Assembly (NCBI RefSeq): GCF_900109655.1
Contig: NZ_FOAT01000002.1
Coordinates: 214,657-278,656, forward strand
Source of the DNA: Hominimerdicola alba
Lineage (GTDB): Bacteria > Bacillota > Clostridia > Oscillospirales > Ruminococcaceae
DNA: 64,000 bases
Reading direction: 5' to 3'
Below, in pieces: positions 23,172 to 30,644 of this stretch (its first letter is position 1; each line of letters begins with the position of its first letter). Under the pieces are notes generated by a model that was not told the origin of the DNA, ran no database searches, and saw only the letters and a program-made list of their open reading frames with translations. The position numbers were made by a program, and so were the translations under genes.

Positions 23172-25358
23172 ATGAAAGAGATGCTGAAAATAGCGGGTTA
23201 CTGCCGAATTTCCGTTGATGAGGAAATTGATAGGGACAACACCTCTATTGAAAATCAGAAAGCACTCATCACCGACTATGTGAACAGAACGTTTCCGAAG
23301 GCACAGCTTGATTTCTATGCAGATCGTGACCGTTCGGGCTATACATTCGAGCAGCGTGAGAATTATCAGATACTTCGTAAGAAGCTGTTTGACCACGAAT
23401 ATGACATCATGATCGTCAAGGATTTTTCCAGATTTTCAAGACGTACCAGCAGGGGACTCTGCGAACTGGAAGATATGCGCGATGCAGGAATACGCATAAT
23501 CTCTATAGGTGACGGTATCGACTTCCCGACTTCGGATGAGTGGATGGCAATACAGTTTCGCTTCCTCGTGAATGAAATGCCAGTAACCGATACCTCGAAA
23601 AAGGTGAGGGCGGTAATAAACAACCGCCAGAAAGAGGGCAAGTGGATATGTGCCGTGCCCTATGGATATGTTATGACCAATACCAAGTCGATGAAGTTCA
23701 AGGTCGATGAGCCATCTGCTGAGATCGTCAAAAAGATATATGATCTGTATCTGAAAGGCTGGGGATACAAGAAGATAGCCAACTATCTTACTGAGCAGAA
23801 GATACCCACTCCCAGAAAGGTCGAGGAAATGCGCAAGGAAGCCGAGGGCGAGGAGTATGTTGTTCGTTCCAAGGAAGTTTGGAGCATCATTACTATCAGT
23901 ACGATACTTACCAACGATTTCTATATCGGCACACTTCGTCAGCGCAAGTACCGCCGCAAGAAAATTAACGGTGATGATGTTAAATTGCAGGAGACAGACC
24001 ATATCGTTATGGAGAACAATCACGAAGCTATCATCGATTACCGCACATTTGTGCTAGTACAGGAGCAGATAAAGGAGCGTTCCAATAACGGCTATCACGG
24101 TGTAAGAAAGTATGACAATGTTTACACGGGACATATCTTCTGCGGTGACTGCGGCAGTCAGATGTATGCCATGAGCCGTCCCGATATCCCGCAGGCATAT
24201 ACCTGTGGAACTTATCACAGAATGGGGCGAAAGGGCTGTACCTCACATCACACCAGAGTTGATATGCTGGACGAAATGCTAAAATCATTCATCCGCAAAA
24301 TGAAAGAGACTTCCGAAGATGTTTTGTTGGGCTTCCAGCAGTCCATTGACAGAGAGCAGGAGGAAACTACTTCCAGCAAAGATGTGGTGAAAGCTCTGAT
24401 GGATAGAATGGAAGACGCAAAGCTGGAACTGAAATTCCTTACTCGTCAGCACGCCAAGGATATAGCCAAACACCCCGAGCAGGAGGATATGCTCGAAGAA
24501 GTATATCAGGAGCAGGTGGGAGATCTTACCAGGCAGATCGAAGGCTTAAGAAACCAGATCGAGATAGCATCGGAAAAGCATAATTCAATAATCCATATGA
24601 ACCGCACCGCACGGACGGTCATGGAAGTATTTGATTCGATACTGAACAAAGAAAAGCTCTCAAAGATCGATGTTGACTTCATCGTTGACAGGATAGATGT
24701 TTTTAACGATCACATAGATATTAAACTCAAATCCGACATCGATTCACTTCTCAGGAACGGCATACCCGAAGAGCTTATGCCCGAAGTAGTAATAGAGGGA
24801 GCAGACGCAAATTTTAAGCGTGACATTAGGATAACCGATATATCGTCACTAATCGCCCATATTCCCCATAGAAAGGGCGATGATCTTAATGTCCACCTTA
24901 TCAGTGACGCTGACCCCCTAGAGATCTATACCAACCCCGACGGCGAGGTCATCTTCAAAAAATACTCCCCGATAAATGAGCTTTCCGATGGCGCGCTGCA
25001 GGCGGCTGAGGTCATATCTAAATTGGGCGGTGCGCCCGCTGTCATCTTTGATAAAGACCATGTTGTGGCAGTTTCGGGGGTGCCGAAAAATGAGTACTCC
25101 CAGCGCAGACTTTCTCAGGCGCTGGAGGATATGCTGGAATCCCGACGGGGATATGAGTACCGCAGCGGCTCGGAGGAATTTCATCCAGTTGAGGGCGTGA
25201 ATACCCATGCACTGGCAGTTGCGCCCATAATCTCAGGGGGTGATATCACAGGTGCAGTAGCTTTCCTCGGTGGCAAGGACAATAGCCATGTCACCGATGA
25301 TCAAGCTATGCTTTGCAAAGCCGCCGCAATGTTCCTTGGCAAACAGATCGAACAGTAA
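23172..25358 (+). CDS. Large serine recombinase fused in frame to the SpoVT C-terminal domain
   Basis: 728 residues. Resolvase catalytic domain with Ser14 (Y-C-R-I-S), recombinase domain ~150-300, zinc ribbon Cys324/Cys327 with Cys345/Cys356, coiled coil ~380-480, then a tail to Pro582. From Leu583 the protein is SpoVT: L-E-I-Y-T-N-P-D-G-E-V-I-F-K-K-Y-S-P-I and the full GAF-like domain to the end (146 residues). The fusion point is attR. In the excised circle the recombinase would instead end with the 34-residue tail now at attL (616 residues). It performs integration and, presumably with a factor or via this tail, excision. AAAGGAG ribosome site. Confidence 0.93.
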   Translation: MKEMLKIAGYCRISVDEEIDRDNTSIENQKALITDYVNRTFPKAQLDFYADRDRSGYTFEQRENYQILRKKLFDHEYDIMIVKDFSRFSRRTSRGLCELEDMRDAGIRIISIGDGIDFPTSDEWMAIQFRFLVNEMPVTDTSKKVRAVINNRQKEGKWICAVPYGYVMTNTKSMKFKVDEPSAEIVKKIYDLYLKGWGYKKIANYLTEQKIPTPRKVEEMRKEAEGEEYVVRSKEVWSIITISTILTNDFYIGTLRQRKYRRKKINGDDVKLQETDHIVMENNHEAIIDYRTFVLVQEQIKERSNNGYHGVRKYDNVYTGHIFCGDCGSQMYAMSRPDIPQAYTCGTYHRMGRKGCTSHHTRVDMLDEMLKSFIRKMKETSEDVLLGFQQSIDREQEETTSSKDVVKALMDRMEDAKLELKFLTRQHAKDIAKHPEQEDMLEEVYQEQVGDLTRQIEGLRNQIEIASEKHNSIIHMNRTARTVMEVFDSILNKEKLSKIDVDFIVDRIDVFNDHIDIKLKSDIDSLLRNGIPEELMPEVVIEGADANFKRDIRITDISSLIAHIPHRKGDDLNVHLISDADPLEIYTNPDGEVIFKKYSPINELSDGALQAAEVISKLGGAPAVIFDKDHVVAVSGVPKNEYSQRRLSQALEDMLESRRGYEYRSGSEEFHPVEGVNTHALAVAPIISGGDITGAVAFLGGKDNSHVTDDQAMLCKAAAMFLGKQIEQ
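24893..24930 (+). other. attR of the spoVT element
   Basis: Element arm CCACC (24893-24897), TTA, TCAGTGAC (24901-24908), core GCTGACCC (24909-24916) with crossover GA at 24912-24913, then spoVT sequence. It lies inside the recombinase reading frame. Confidence 0.85.
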
Positions 25359-25391
25359 TCAACATCATCGGCATAACAATGTTGAAAAAAC

Positions 25392-25441
25392 GCGCCATAG
25401 TATCTCGGCTTTATTCGTCGGAAATACTATGGCGCTTTGTT
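25392..25441 (+). terminator. Terminator of spoVT/recombinase fusion
   Basis: GCGCCATAGTAT (25392-25403) pairs exactly with ATACTATGGCGC (25424-25435), then TTTGTT. Confidence 0.75.
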
Positions 25442-25445
25442 GACA

Positions 25446-25486
25446 ATAAAATCCCCCGAGGCGATTTTGAACCGCTTCGGGGTGAT
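25446..25486 (-). terminator. Terminator of trmO
   Basis: On the minus strand a stem built from ATCACCCCGAAGCGG and CGCCTCGGGGGAT (25451-25486) precedes TTTTA. Confidence 0.6.
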
Positions 25487-25502
25487 TTTTATATCGAAGT
25501 TT

Positions 25503-26174
25503 TCAGGCTTTCTCAACTTCCACAACTTCCAGCCGACCCTCGGATACCTTGAACCGAACTTCCATTCCCGCATAGCCGAAACCGTATACCCTCTCGGGAT
25601 CGTCCTGATATGCAGGGCGAGGATCCTGCGCCAGCAGAGCTTTCAGCGCCGTCCGCTTGTCTTCGGGAACTTTCTCCAGAAGCTCGGCGGGGAAGTCCAC
25701 TTCCACCGAATACCCTGCCTTTTCAGCCGCAAATCCGCCTGTGGCTTCGGGGCGGCAGTCGGCAAGAGGGAGATAAGGCTTGATGTCCAGTATCGGCGTG
25801 CCGTCCATCAGATCAGCACCGCCCACCCTCAGGGCAAGTCCGCTGTCCGCTGTTTTTTCAACTCCGAGAAGTTTCACGCATGAAAGTCCGATGGGGTTCG
25901 GGCGGAAAGGTGATCGTGTAGCAAATACGCCCATTCGCTTGTTTCCCCCCAATCTCGGCGGACGTACCGTAGGCGACCAGCTGTCACGCTTTGCCTCGGA
26001 AAATTCCCATATCAGCCACAGGTGCGAGAATCCCTCTATCCCCCGAAGTGCTTCGGGTTCTCGGTATTTCGGCTCAAACACTACCAGACCTTCCAGTTCC
26101 TCAACCAGTCCGCTTTGCCGCGGCAACCCGAATTTCGTGGGCAGGTCGGTGTGTATCCTTGCGATTATCTCCAT
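25503..26174 (-). CDS. trmO: tRNA (N6-threonylcarbamoyl-A37) methyltransferase, TrmO/TsaA family
   Basis: 223 residues. N-terminal TsaA beta-barrel domain with the family motif R-S-P-F-R-P-N-P-I-G-L-S (~86-97) and a C-terminal ~70-residue extension with D-P-R-P-A-Y. TrmO uses S-adenosylmethionine to methylate t6A37 of tRNA-Thr, refining decoding. GGAGGAC ribosome site. Stand-alone gene. Confidence 0.85.
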   Translation of the reverse strand: MEIIARIHTDLPTKFGLPRQSGLVEELEGLVVFEPKYREPEALRGIEGFSHLWLIWEFSEAKRDSWSPTVRPPRLGGNKRMGVFATRSPFRPNPIGLSCVKLLGVEKTADSGLALRVGGADLMDGTPILDIKPYLPLADCRPEATGGFAAEKAGYSVEVDFPAELLEKVPEDKRTALKALLAQDPRPAYQDDPERVYGFGYAGMEVRFKVSEGRLEVVEVEKA

Positions 26175-26247
26175 GTGAAGTCCTCCTGTAAGCCGATTTT
26201 CTAACCTTAATTATACCACACCGCGGGATTTTCGTCAATCCGCTGAC

Positions 26248-27270
26248 TTATTCGCAGTCATCAACAGGTCTTCCGCAGAATTCAGCCATAGCGCGAATCT
26301 TTTCCATTACCGCTTTGAACTTTTCGGGGGTCAAGGACTGCGCACCGTCGCTCCATGCGTGTTCGGGGTCGATGTGTACCTCTATTTCCAGTGCGTGACA
26401 GCCCATTGCCACCGCGCCGAGAGAACAGGGCTCTACCAGTGAAGCGATACCTGTCGCATGGCTTGGGTCAACAGTAACAGGCAGATGTGTCTTCTGTTTC
26501 AGCAGAGGTACGCTTGCAAGATCGAGGGTGTTGCGGGTGGCGGTCTCATAGGTGCGTATGCCGCGCTCGCAGAGAATTACCTGACTGTTGCCCTCGCTCA
26601 TGATGTACTCAGCCGACATCAGCAGTTCCTGCAAAGTTCCCGAAAGTCCTCTTTTCAGTAGTATCGGCTTGTTCAGCCTGCCCAGAGCTTTCAGTAGAGT
26701 GAAATTCTGGGAATTTCTGGCACCCACCTGAATGATATCAACATCGTCGAAAAGGTCGATATCGCTGACATCCATTATCTCAGTAACTATAGGCAGACCT
26801 GTCTCGGCGCGGGCTTTTTTCAGGATATCGATGCCCTCCTTGCCAAGACCCTGGAAAGCATAAGGCGAAGTTCTGGGCTTGAAAGCACCGCCCCTCAGCA
26901 TGGTAGCGCCTGCTTCCTTAACGGCGATAGCGGTCTTGATGGTCTGCTCCTCAGTCTCCACAGAGCAGGGACCAGCGATGACCTGCAAACGATCACCGCC
27001 CAGTTTACGTCCGCGGACATCTATCACAGTGTCGAGTGGGTGGAAACGCCTGTTTGCGTTCTTGTAAGGCTCCTGAACTCGCTTTACTACCTCGACGATC
27101 TCCTTAGCCTGCACCGATTCGATATCCACAGCGGTGGTATCGCCGATAAGTCCGATGATCTTCGAGTGTACGCCCTCCACCAGATTCGACTTAACATTGA
27201 ACTTGGTCAGCCACTCCATGAGCTCCTCGATCTGCTTTTTGTTGGCGCTGTCCTTTAATACGATAACCAT
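26248..27270 (-). CDS. aroF: 3-deoxy-7-phosphoheptulonate (DAHP) synthase, type I-beta
   Basis: 340 residues. An N-terminal ferredoxin-like regulatory domain (~1-70) precedes a TIM-barrel catalytic domain with G-P-C-S-V-E (~100), [11 protein letters not shown] (~132) and the metal-binding C-E-R-G and D-P-S-H motifs. It condenses PEP and erythrose-4-phosphate, the first step to aromatic amino acids. Such two-domain enzymes are feedback-inhibited by Tyr/Phe. A transcription attenuator precedes it: a Phe-rich 41-codon leader peptide and a terminator. Ribosome site AGGAGG. Confidence 0.93.
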   Translation of the reverse strand: MVIVLKDSANKKQIEELMEWLTKFNVKSNLVEGVHSKIIGLIGDTTAVDIESVQAKEIVEVVKRVQEPYKNANRRFHPLDTVIDVRGRKLGGDRLQVIAGPCSVETEEQTIKTAIAVKEAGATMLRGGAFKPRTSPYAFQGLGKEGIDILKKARAETGLPIVTEIMDVSDIDLFDDVDIIQVGARNSQNFTLLKALGRLNKPILLKRGLSGTLQELLMSAEYIMSEGNSQVILCERGIRTYETATRNTLDLASVPLLKQKTHLPVTVDPSHATGIASLVEPCSLGAVAMGCHALEIEVHIDPEHAWSDGAQSLTPEKFKAVMEKIRAMAEFCGRPVDDCE

Positions 27271-27331
27271 TTTCGATTCCTCCTGTAAAATACTTGAAAT
27301 TTCTTGAATTTATTGTCTGAAAAACTGCATC

Positions 27332-27371
27332 AAAAAAACCGTGCTTCGTAATACGAAAGCACGGTCTGTGA
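27332..27371 (-). terminator. Attenuator terminator in the aroF leader
   Basis: A stem of ~12 bp (27338-27349 with 27353-27364) is followed on the minus strand by seven T residues (27338-27332). It lies between the leader-peptide stop and the aroF start, with a GGTC/GACC mini-hairpin just before it, so it can control aroF readthrough. Confidence 0.75.
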
Positions 27372-27389
27372 CCTAAAAGGGATATATTG

Positions 27390-27515
27390 TCAGCCCATAC
27401 ACTGCTGTACACCCGTCCGCATAGCTTTCATACCACGACAAATAAGCTTCTCGCCAAAAAATCGGCTAAAGCTAAAGAAGTATGTAAAGACTGCGAATAT
27501 GGTGATAAGAGTCAT
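27390..27515 (-). CDS. Phe/Tyr-rich leader peptide of aroF
   Basis: 41 codons from the ATG at 27515. Early codons read M-T-L-I-T-I-F-A-V-F-T-Y-F-F-S-F-S-R-F-F: seven Phe and one Tyr in 14 positions. Scarcity of charged tRNA-Phe/Tyr would stall the ribosome here and let the downstream terminator (27332-27364) melt, as in pheA-type attenuation. AAAGG lies upstream. The antiterminator pairing could not be resolved by eye. Confidence 0.65.
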   Translation of the reverse strand: MTLITIFAVFTYFFSFSRFFGEKLICRGMKAMRTGVQQCMG

Positions 27516-27581
27516 TACGGGTCAACCTTTCGTGTAAATATCGTGAGCGTGATGCACGCTCACTTTCAAAATCATATGCAT

Positions 27582-27610
27582 ATTATACGTCATTGTCCTG
27601 AGAATGTCAA
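27582..27610 (-). promoter_or_regulatory. Promoter of the aroF leader-aroF transcript
   Basis: -35 TTGACA (27610-27605), 17 bp, -10 TATAAT (27587-27582). A 9-bp hairpin GTGAGCGTG/CACGCTCAC (27544-27564) lies at the mRNA 5' end. Confidence 0.85.
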
Positions 27611-27643
27611 TAACAGGAAAGGGATATTTACAATTTGTTAATA

Positions 27644-28177
27644 TTATTGCCTGTCATAATAGGCTTTTCCCTTGTCGGGTTTGAAGTACGTCCGCAGATA
27701 TCCGTCCTTTGAAACTATGACAAATTCGTTGGTATCTTCAATATAGTATACATCGTCGCCGTCCTCTTTCTCGGTCTTGTGGAGGGCAGTGGGGTCGTTC
27801 ACAACGTCCGAAGCCGCCTTGCGGTATTCGTCAGCACTGGCAAAACCCATATCGATGCCGTGCTTTTCGTAGTGCTGGTCACGCTGTTTCTTCGTCCTGA
27901 ACCAGTACTCAGTGTATTCGCCGTCCTCGCTGATGCTTTCTTCATTGACTACGGCTTCTGTTACAGCAGCAGAGGATTCTTCCGTTTCCTCGCTTTCGGC
28001 TGAATTTTCGACCTGTGCAAGACTATCTTTTGTTTTCTCAACAATCTCAGAGAAACTGCTGTCCTCGATTATCAGATCGTATAGGGATTCATCTTTTTTA
28101 TCATTAGCCCTGCCGCAGCCCGCCACTGTGAATATCACTGCAATAGCCGTCAGCAGGCAAAATATCCTGTATCTCAT
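27644..28177 (-). CDS. Lipoprotein with a BECR/CdiA-toxin-like C-terminal domain
   Basis: 177 residues from the ATG at 28177 (ribosome site GGGAGG; a start at 28192 would place that site inside the gene). Lipobox T-V-A-G-C; Glu/Ser-rich linker ~35-90. The C-terminal ~85 residues (Y-E-K-H-G-I-D-M-G-F, then Y-I-E-D-T-N-E-F-V-I-V-S-K-D-G-Y and R-T-Y-F-K-P) recall the nuclease-like toxin folds found in phage and contact-dependent toxins. A lipid-anchored location for such a domain is odd; it may be non-catalytic. No immunity gene is adjacent. Confidence 0.6.
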   Translation of the reverse strand: MRYRIFCLLTAIAVIFTVAGCGRANDKKDESLYDLIIEDSSFSEIVEKTKDSLAQVENSAESEETEESSAAVTEAVVNEESISEDGEYTEYWFRTKKQRDQHYEKHGIDMGFASADEYRKAASDVVNDPTALHKTEKEDGDDVYYIEDTNEFVIVSKDGYLRTYFKPDKGKAYYDRQ

Positions 28178-28225
28178 CTTTGCACCTCCCAATACGATTA
28201 TACACCAATTCTACGCATAAGTCAA

Positions 28226-28258
28226 CAAAAAAACGGCAGAGCCATAAGACTCTGCCGT
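28226..28258 (-). terminator. Terminator of the cohesin-like gene
   Basis: ACGGCAGAG (28233-28241) pairs with CTCTGCCGT (28250-28258); the minus strand then has TTTTTTTG. Confidence 0.8.
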
Positions 28259-28294
28259 AATGATTGCTATTTAATTGACTTGTAGTCGCTTAAA

Positions 28295-29110
28295 TTACTT
28301 TCTCTTCTTAGAGATAACTACCAGAGCAGCAGCAGATGCAGCCAGAGCTACAGCAGCGGTGGAAGCAGCACCAGTGTTGGTGTTGGAAGTTGTGCCGTTA
28401 GTAGCCTTGGAAGAAGTGTTGGTTGTAGCCTTGGAAGACTCGCTGGTAGAAGCAGACTCGCTGGTAGAAGCAGACTCGCTAGTAGCAGAATCAGGAGTAG
28501 ACTCAGGAGCCTCCTCAGTAACAGTTACATCAGAAGCAGCTGTATCACCGATAGCAACTTCCTCACCGTAGTCATAGTTACCTAAACCGTTGATAGTGCT
28601 AACCTTGATGGTATCGCCAACGTTGCCAGCCTTAACGTACAGAGTACCCAGCTTGGAATTGTTAGGGATAGAAGTATTGTTGAAATCCATAGAAGAGAGA
28701 TATACCTGATTATCAGCGCCACCCTGCTCTACGAATTCAGGGCTAGCAGTAGGATTCCAGTCTACATCAGAGAAACCGAGCTCTGCAGTAGTAGCACCAT
28801 CAAATACGAAATCAACAACCTCAGCGCCTTCAACAACGAAGTTGAACAGAACGCTCTCAACGTGAACGTCGCTGGTGAGGTATACATCGTAGCCAACCTT
28901 CTCGCCAGCAGCTGCGCTCTTAGGAGCAGAAACTGTCAGGGTCATGTTAGCGTTAGATACGGGTGCGGTAGAATCTGTGGGCTCAACAGCAGACTCAGTT
29001 GCAGGAGCAGCAGACTCAGGAGCGTCGTTTGCCTCTGCGAATACAGAAGGTGCGAAGCTAGCCATCATAGCTGCAGATGCGAGAATTGCAAATAACTTTT
29101 TGTTCATCAT
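28295..29110 (-). CDS. Cohesin-like wall-associated protein
   Basis: 271 residues. Signal peptide 1-25 (S-V-F-A-E); a ~140-residue beta-sandwich (~55-195) with cohesin-type strands (G-E-K-V-G-Y-D-V-Y-L-T, then K-L-G-T-L-Y-V-K-A-G); Ser/Thr-rich stalk ~200-245; C-terminal anchor with N-T-N-T-G, a hydrophobic helix and a K-K-R-K tail, like a sortase signal with an unusual motif. It may present a cohesin-fold domain at the surface. Whether it binds dockerins, such as that of the element lipase, is unknown. GGGAGGA precedes the ATG. Confidence 0.65.
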   Translation of the reverse strand: MMNKKLFAILASAAMMASFAPSVFAEANDAPESAAPATESAVEPTDSTAPVSNANMTLTVSAPKSAAAGEKVGYDVYLTSDVHVESVLFNFVVEGAEVVDFVFDGATTAELGFSDVDWNPTASPEFVEQGGADNQVYLSSMDFNNTSIPNNSKLGTLYVKAGNVGDTIKVSTINGLGNYDYGEEVAIGDTAASDVTVTEEAPESTPDSATSESASTSESASTSESSKATTNTSSKATNGTTSNTNTGAASTAAVALAASAAALVVISKKRK

Positions 29111-29593
29111 AAAAAATTCCTCCCAAAATTAATAATTTAATTTTTTATTGTTTAATCAATATCCATTCCATGAAAGCCGCCACACAGAAACAAAGCCTGT
29201 CCCGCGGGAACAAAGTATGGCTATATAATTAACTCGGTATTTTTAATTATAATACAGATATAGATACTATTGTTGAACATTTTGTTAACATTGTATTAAC
29301 TTTGGCTCATACAAGTTTTTTCAGCAGCTGCTTCAATAGTATTTACAACGGCATTATAAGCCAAACAGAACGTCTCCTGTTCGGATTTGTCCACATTATA
29401 TCACACTTTGCATTATATGTCAATAGCAATTTAACAATAATATTTACCATCTGGGTTTATATTTTTTAGTATAATCACTATAAATTTCTAAAAAATTTGG
29501 TCAAATCTTTATATTAGATCCTGCCCGATAGCAATAATTGACTTTCTGCTTCTGATGCCAGCTGCACTGATGAATAATACAGACAGTTACAAT
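29111..29593. other. Long AT-rich intergenic region
   Basis: No gene. On the minus strand a TATAAT (near 29251-29246, extended) lies ~140 bp before the cohesin-like gene, giving a long leader. The remainder is A/T runs with a CAGGAGACG-type small inverted repeat near 29370. Confidence 0.4.
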
Positions 29594-29624
29594 AAAAATT
29601 CCCTCACCCGTCTGAGTGAGGGAA
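29594..29624 (-). terminator. Terminator of the tRNA-Gln transcript
   Basis: TTCCCTCAC (29599-29607) pairs with GTGAGGGAA (29616-29624); minus-strand tail TTTTTATTG. Confidence 0.8.
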
Positions 29625-29629
29625 CTAAA

Positions 29630-29702
29630 TTGGGGCGGAAGGATTCGAACCTTCGGAGTGACGGAGTCAGAGTCCGTTGCCTTACCGCTTGGCGACGCCC
29701 CA
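29630..29702 (-). tRNA. tRNA-Gln (anticodon CTG)
   Basis: 73 nt. Acceptor TGGGGCG / CGCCCCA, D arm, anticodon stem ACGGA/TCCGT with loop CTCTGAC (anticodon CTG), T arm with GGTTCGAATCC. No encoded CCA. Reads codon CAG. Confidence 0.93.
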
Positions 29703-29708
29703 GTATAG

Positions 29709-29780
29709 TTGGGATAGATGGATTCGAACCATCGAATGACGGAGTCAAAGTCCGTTGCCTTACCGCTTGGCTATACCCCA
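29709..29780 (-). tRNA. tRNA-Gln (anticodon TTG)
   Basis: 72 nt. Acceptor TGGGGTA / TATCCCA (one G-T pair), anticodon loop CTTTGAC (anticodon TTG), T arm GGTTCGAATCC. It is nearly identical to the next tRNA through the D and anticodon arms, so one arose from the other. Co-transcribed. Confidence 0.93.
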
Positions 29781-29830
29781 GTATATCGATATTCGATCAT
29801 CTTTGCTGTCTTGTCCCTGACAGCTTAATT

Positions 29831-29859
29831 ATTATAGCACACCTTTTCGAAAATTGCAA
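29831..29859 (-). promoter_or_regulatory. Promoter of the tRNA-Gln pair
   Basis: -35 TTGCAA (29859-29854), 17 bp, -10 TATAAT (29836-29831). Confidence 0.75.
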
Positions 29860-29999
29860 GTGGTTTCACAAATTGTTTACAATCTAATTTCTTTTTCGTA
29901 ACACGTATACTATTATAAAGAGAGCAGATCTTCTCAGACATTTTCGCCGTTATTTCTGAAAAATCTTTTGAAATATAAAAATATTTAGCTGATTTCGAC

Positions 30000-30028
30000 T
30001 TGACTTCAAGACTTTGATGTGCTATTAT
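30000..30028 (+). promoter_or_regulatory. mscL promoter
   Basis: -35 TTGACT (30000-30005), 17 bp, -10 TATTAT (30023-30028). Confidence 0.7.
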
Positions 30029-30065
30029 AATATCAGATAAAATTTTTGAAAGGACGTGTAGAAGT

Positions 30066-30542
30066 ATGTTTAAGAAATTTATGACAGAATTCAAGGAGTT
30101 CGCTCTCAAGGGCAATGTTATGGACATGGCGATCGGTGTCATTATCGGTGGTGCTTTCAGCACTATCGTGACATCACTGACCGACAACTTCATCAACCCC
30201 CTTATCGGACTTATCACAGGCGGCGCGAAGACCGACGAGAACGGCAATGTTATCGTTTCAGCCGGTAAATGGGCTGTGCGCGGTGTTGAGTTCAACTACG
30301 GTGCATTTATTTCCTCTGTTGTGAACTTCCTTATCATCGCGCTTATTCTCTTTATCCTGCTCAAGGCTGTCAACAAGGCTCTGACGATAGGCAAGAAGAA
30401 AGAGGAAGAGGAGGAAGCTCCTGCTGAGCCTTCTGCTGAGGAGAAGCTGCTGACAGAGATCCGCGATCTTCTGACCGCAGGTGCAACTCCCGAAGCTCTC
30501 GCAAAGATCGAAGCTGCAAAGGCTGACGCTGCCAAGGAATAA
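30066..30542 (+). CDS. mscL: Large-conductance mechanosensitive channel MscL
   Basis: 158 residues. N-terminal amphipathic helix (F-K-K-F-M-T-E-F-K-E-F-A), TM1 with G-N-V-M-D-M-A-I-G-V-I-I-G-G-A-F, a periplasmic loop, TM2 (~80-100) and a cytoplasmic helix (E-E-K-L-L-T-E-I-R-D-L-L). It opens under membrane tension to release solutes during hypo-osmotic shock. Somewhat longer than typical (~130-150) through an acidic C-terminal tail. GAAAGGA ribosome site. Confidence 0.95.
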   Translation: MFKKFMTEFKEFALKGNVMDMAIGVIIGGAFSTIVTSLTDNFINPLIGLITGGAKTDENGNVIVSAGKWAVRGVEFNYGAFISSVVNFLIIALILFILLKAVNKALTIGKKKEEEEEAPAEPSAEEKLLTEIRDLLTAGATPEALAKIEAAKADAAKE

Positions 30543-30555
30543 TTTCTGTTTTCAA

Positions 30556-30581
30556 AAGCTGTCCTTAGGGGCAGCTTTTTT
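30556..30581 (+). terminator. Terminator of mscL
   Basis: AAAGCTG (30556-30562) pairs with CAGCTTT (30572-30578), then TTTTG. Confidence 0.75.
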
Positions 30582-30582
30582 G

Positions 30583-30611
30583 TTGACAAAATCTCCGTGA
30601 GGGAGTATAAT
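30583..30611 (+). promoter_or_regulatory. alr promoter
   Basis: -35 TTGACA (30583-30588), 17 bp, -10 TATAAT (30606-30611). It overlaps the 5' end of the longest open frame, which proves the later start at 30645. Confidence 0.88.
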
Positions 30612-30644
30612 CATAATATCACATTTAAAAAGGAAGTCTTGTAC

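Larger units (their letters stand above)
9885..24912 (+). mobile_element. 15,027-bp integrative mobilizable element inside spoVT
   Basis: Bounded by attL (core 9882-9889) and attR (core 24909-24916), both containing TGACCC. Precise joining restores a 179-codon spoVT reading R-E-G-D-P-L-E-I-Y. Cargo left to right: DUF6431-like ORF, sigma-like protein, Fic protein, TetR regulator, CHAP hydrolase, duplicated anti-sigma tail, dockerin lipase; then the mobility block: MobC, relaxase, two small accessory ORFs and the large serine recombinase. No type IV secretion genes, so it would need a helper conjugation system. Skin-like split-gene architecture; whether excision is developmental is not shown by sequence. 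Confidence 0.92.

Noticed and set aside
23172-25358. Assembly artefact joining recombinase and SpoVT
   Set aside because: The reciprocal half is found 15 kb upstream with matching core bases, frame and mirrored arms, which an artefact would not produce.
27371-27600. T-box riboswitch before aroF
   Set aside because: No T-box consensus (GGTGG-ACCGCG) is visible; the Phe-rich leader peptide explains the arrangement better.
29555-29887. 110-codon + strand frame
   Set aside because: It is the complement of two clear tRNA-Gln genes and their promoter.
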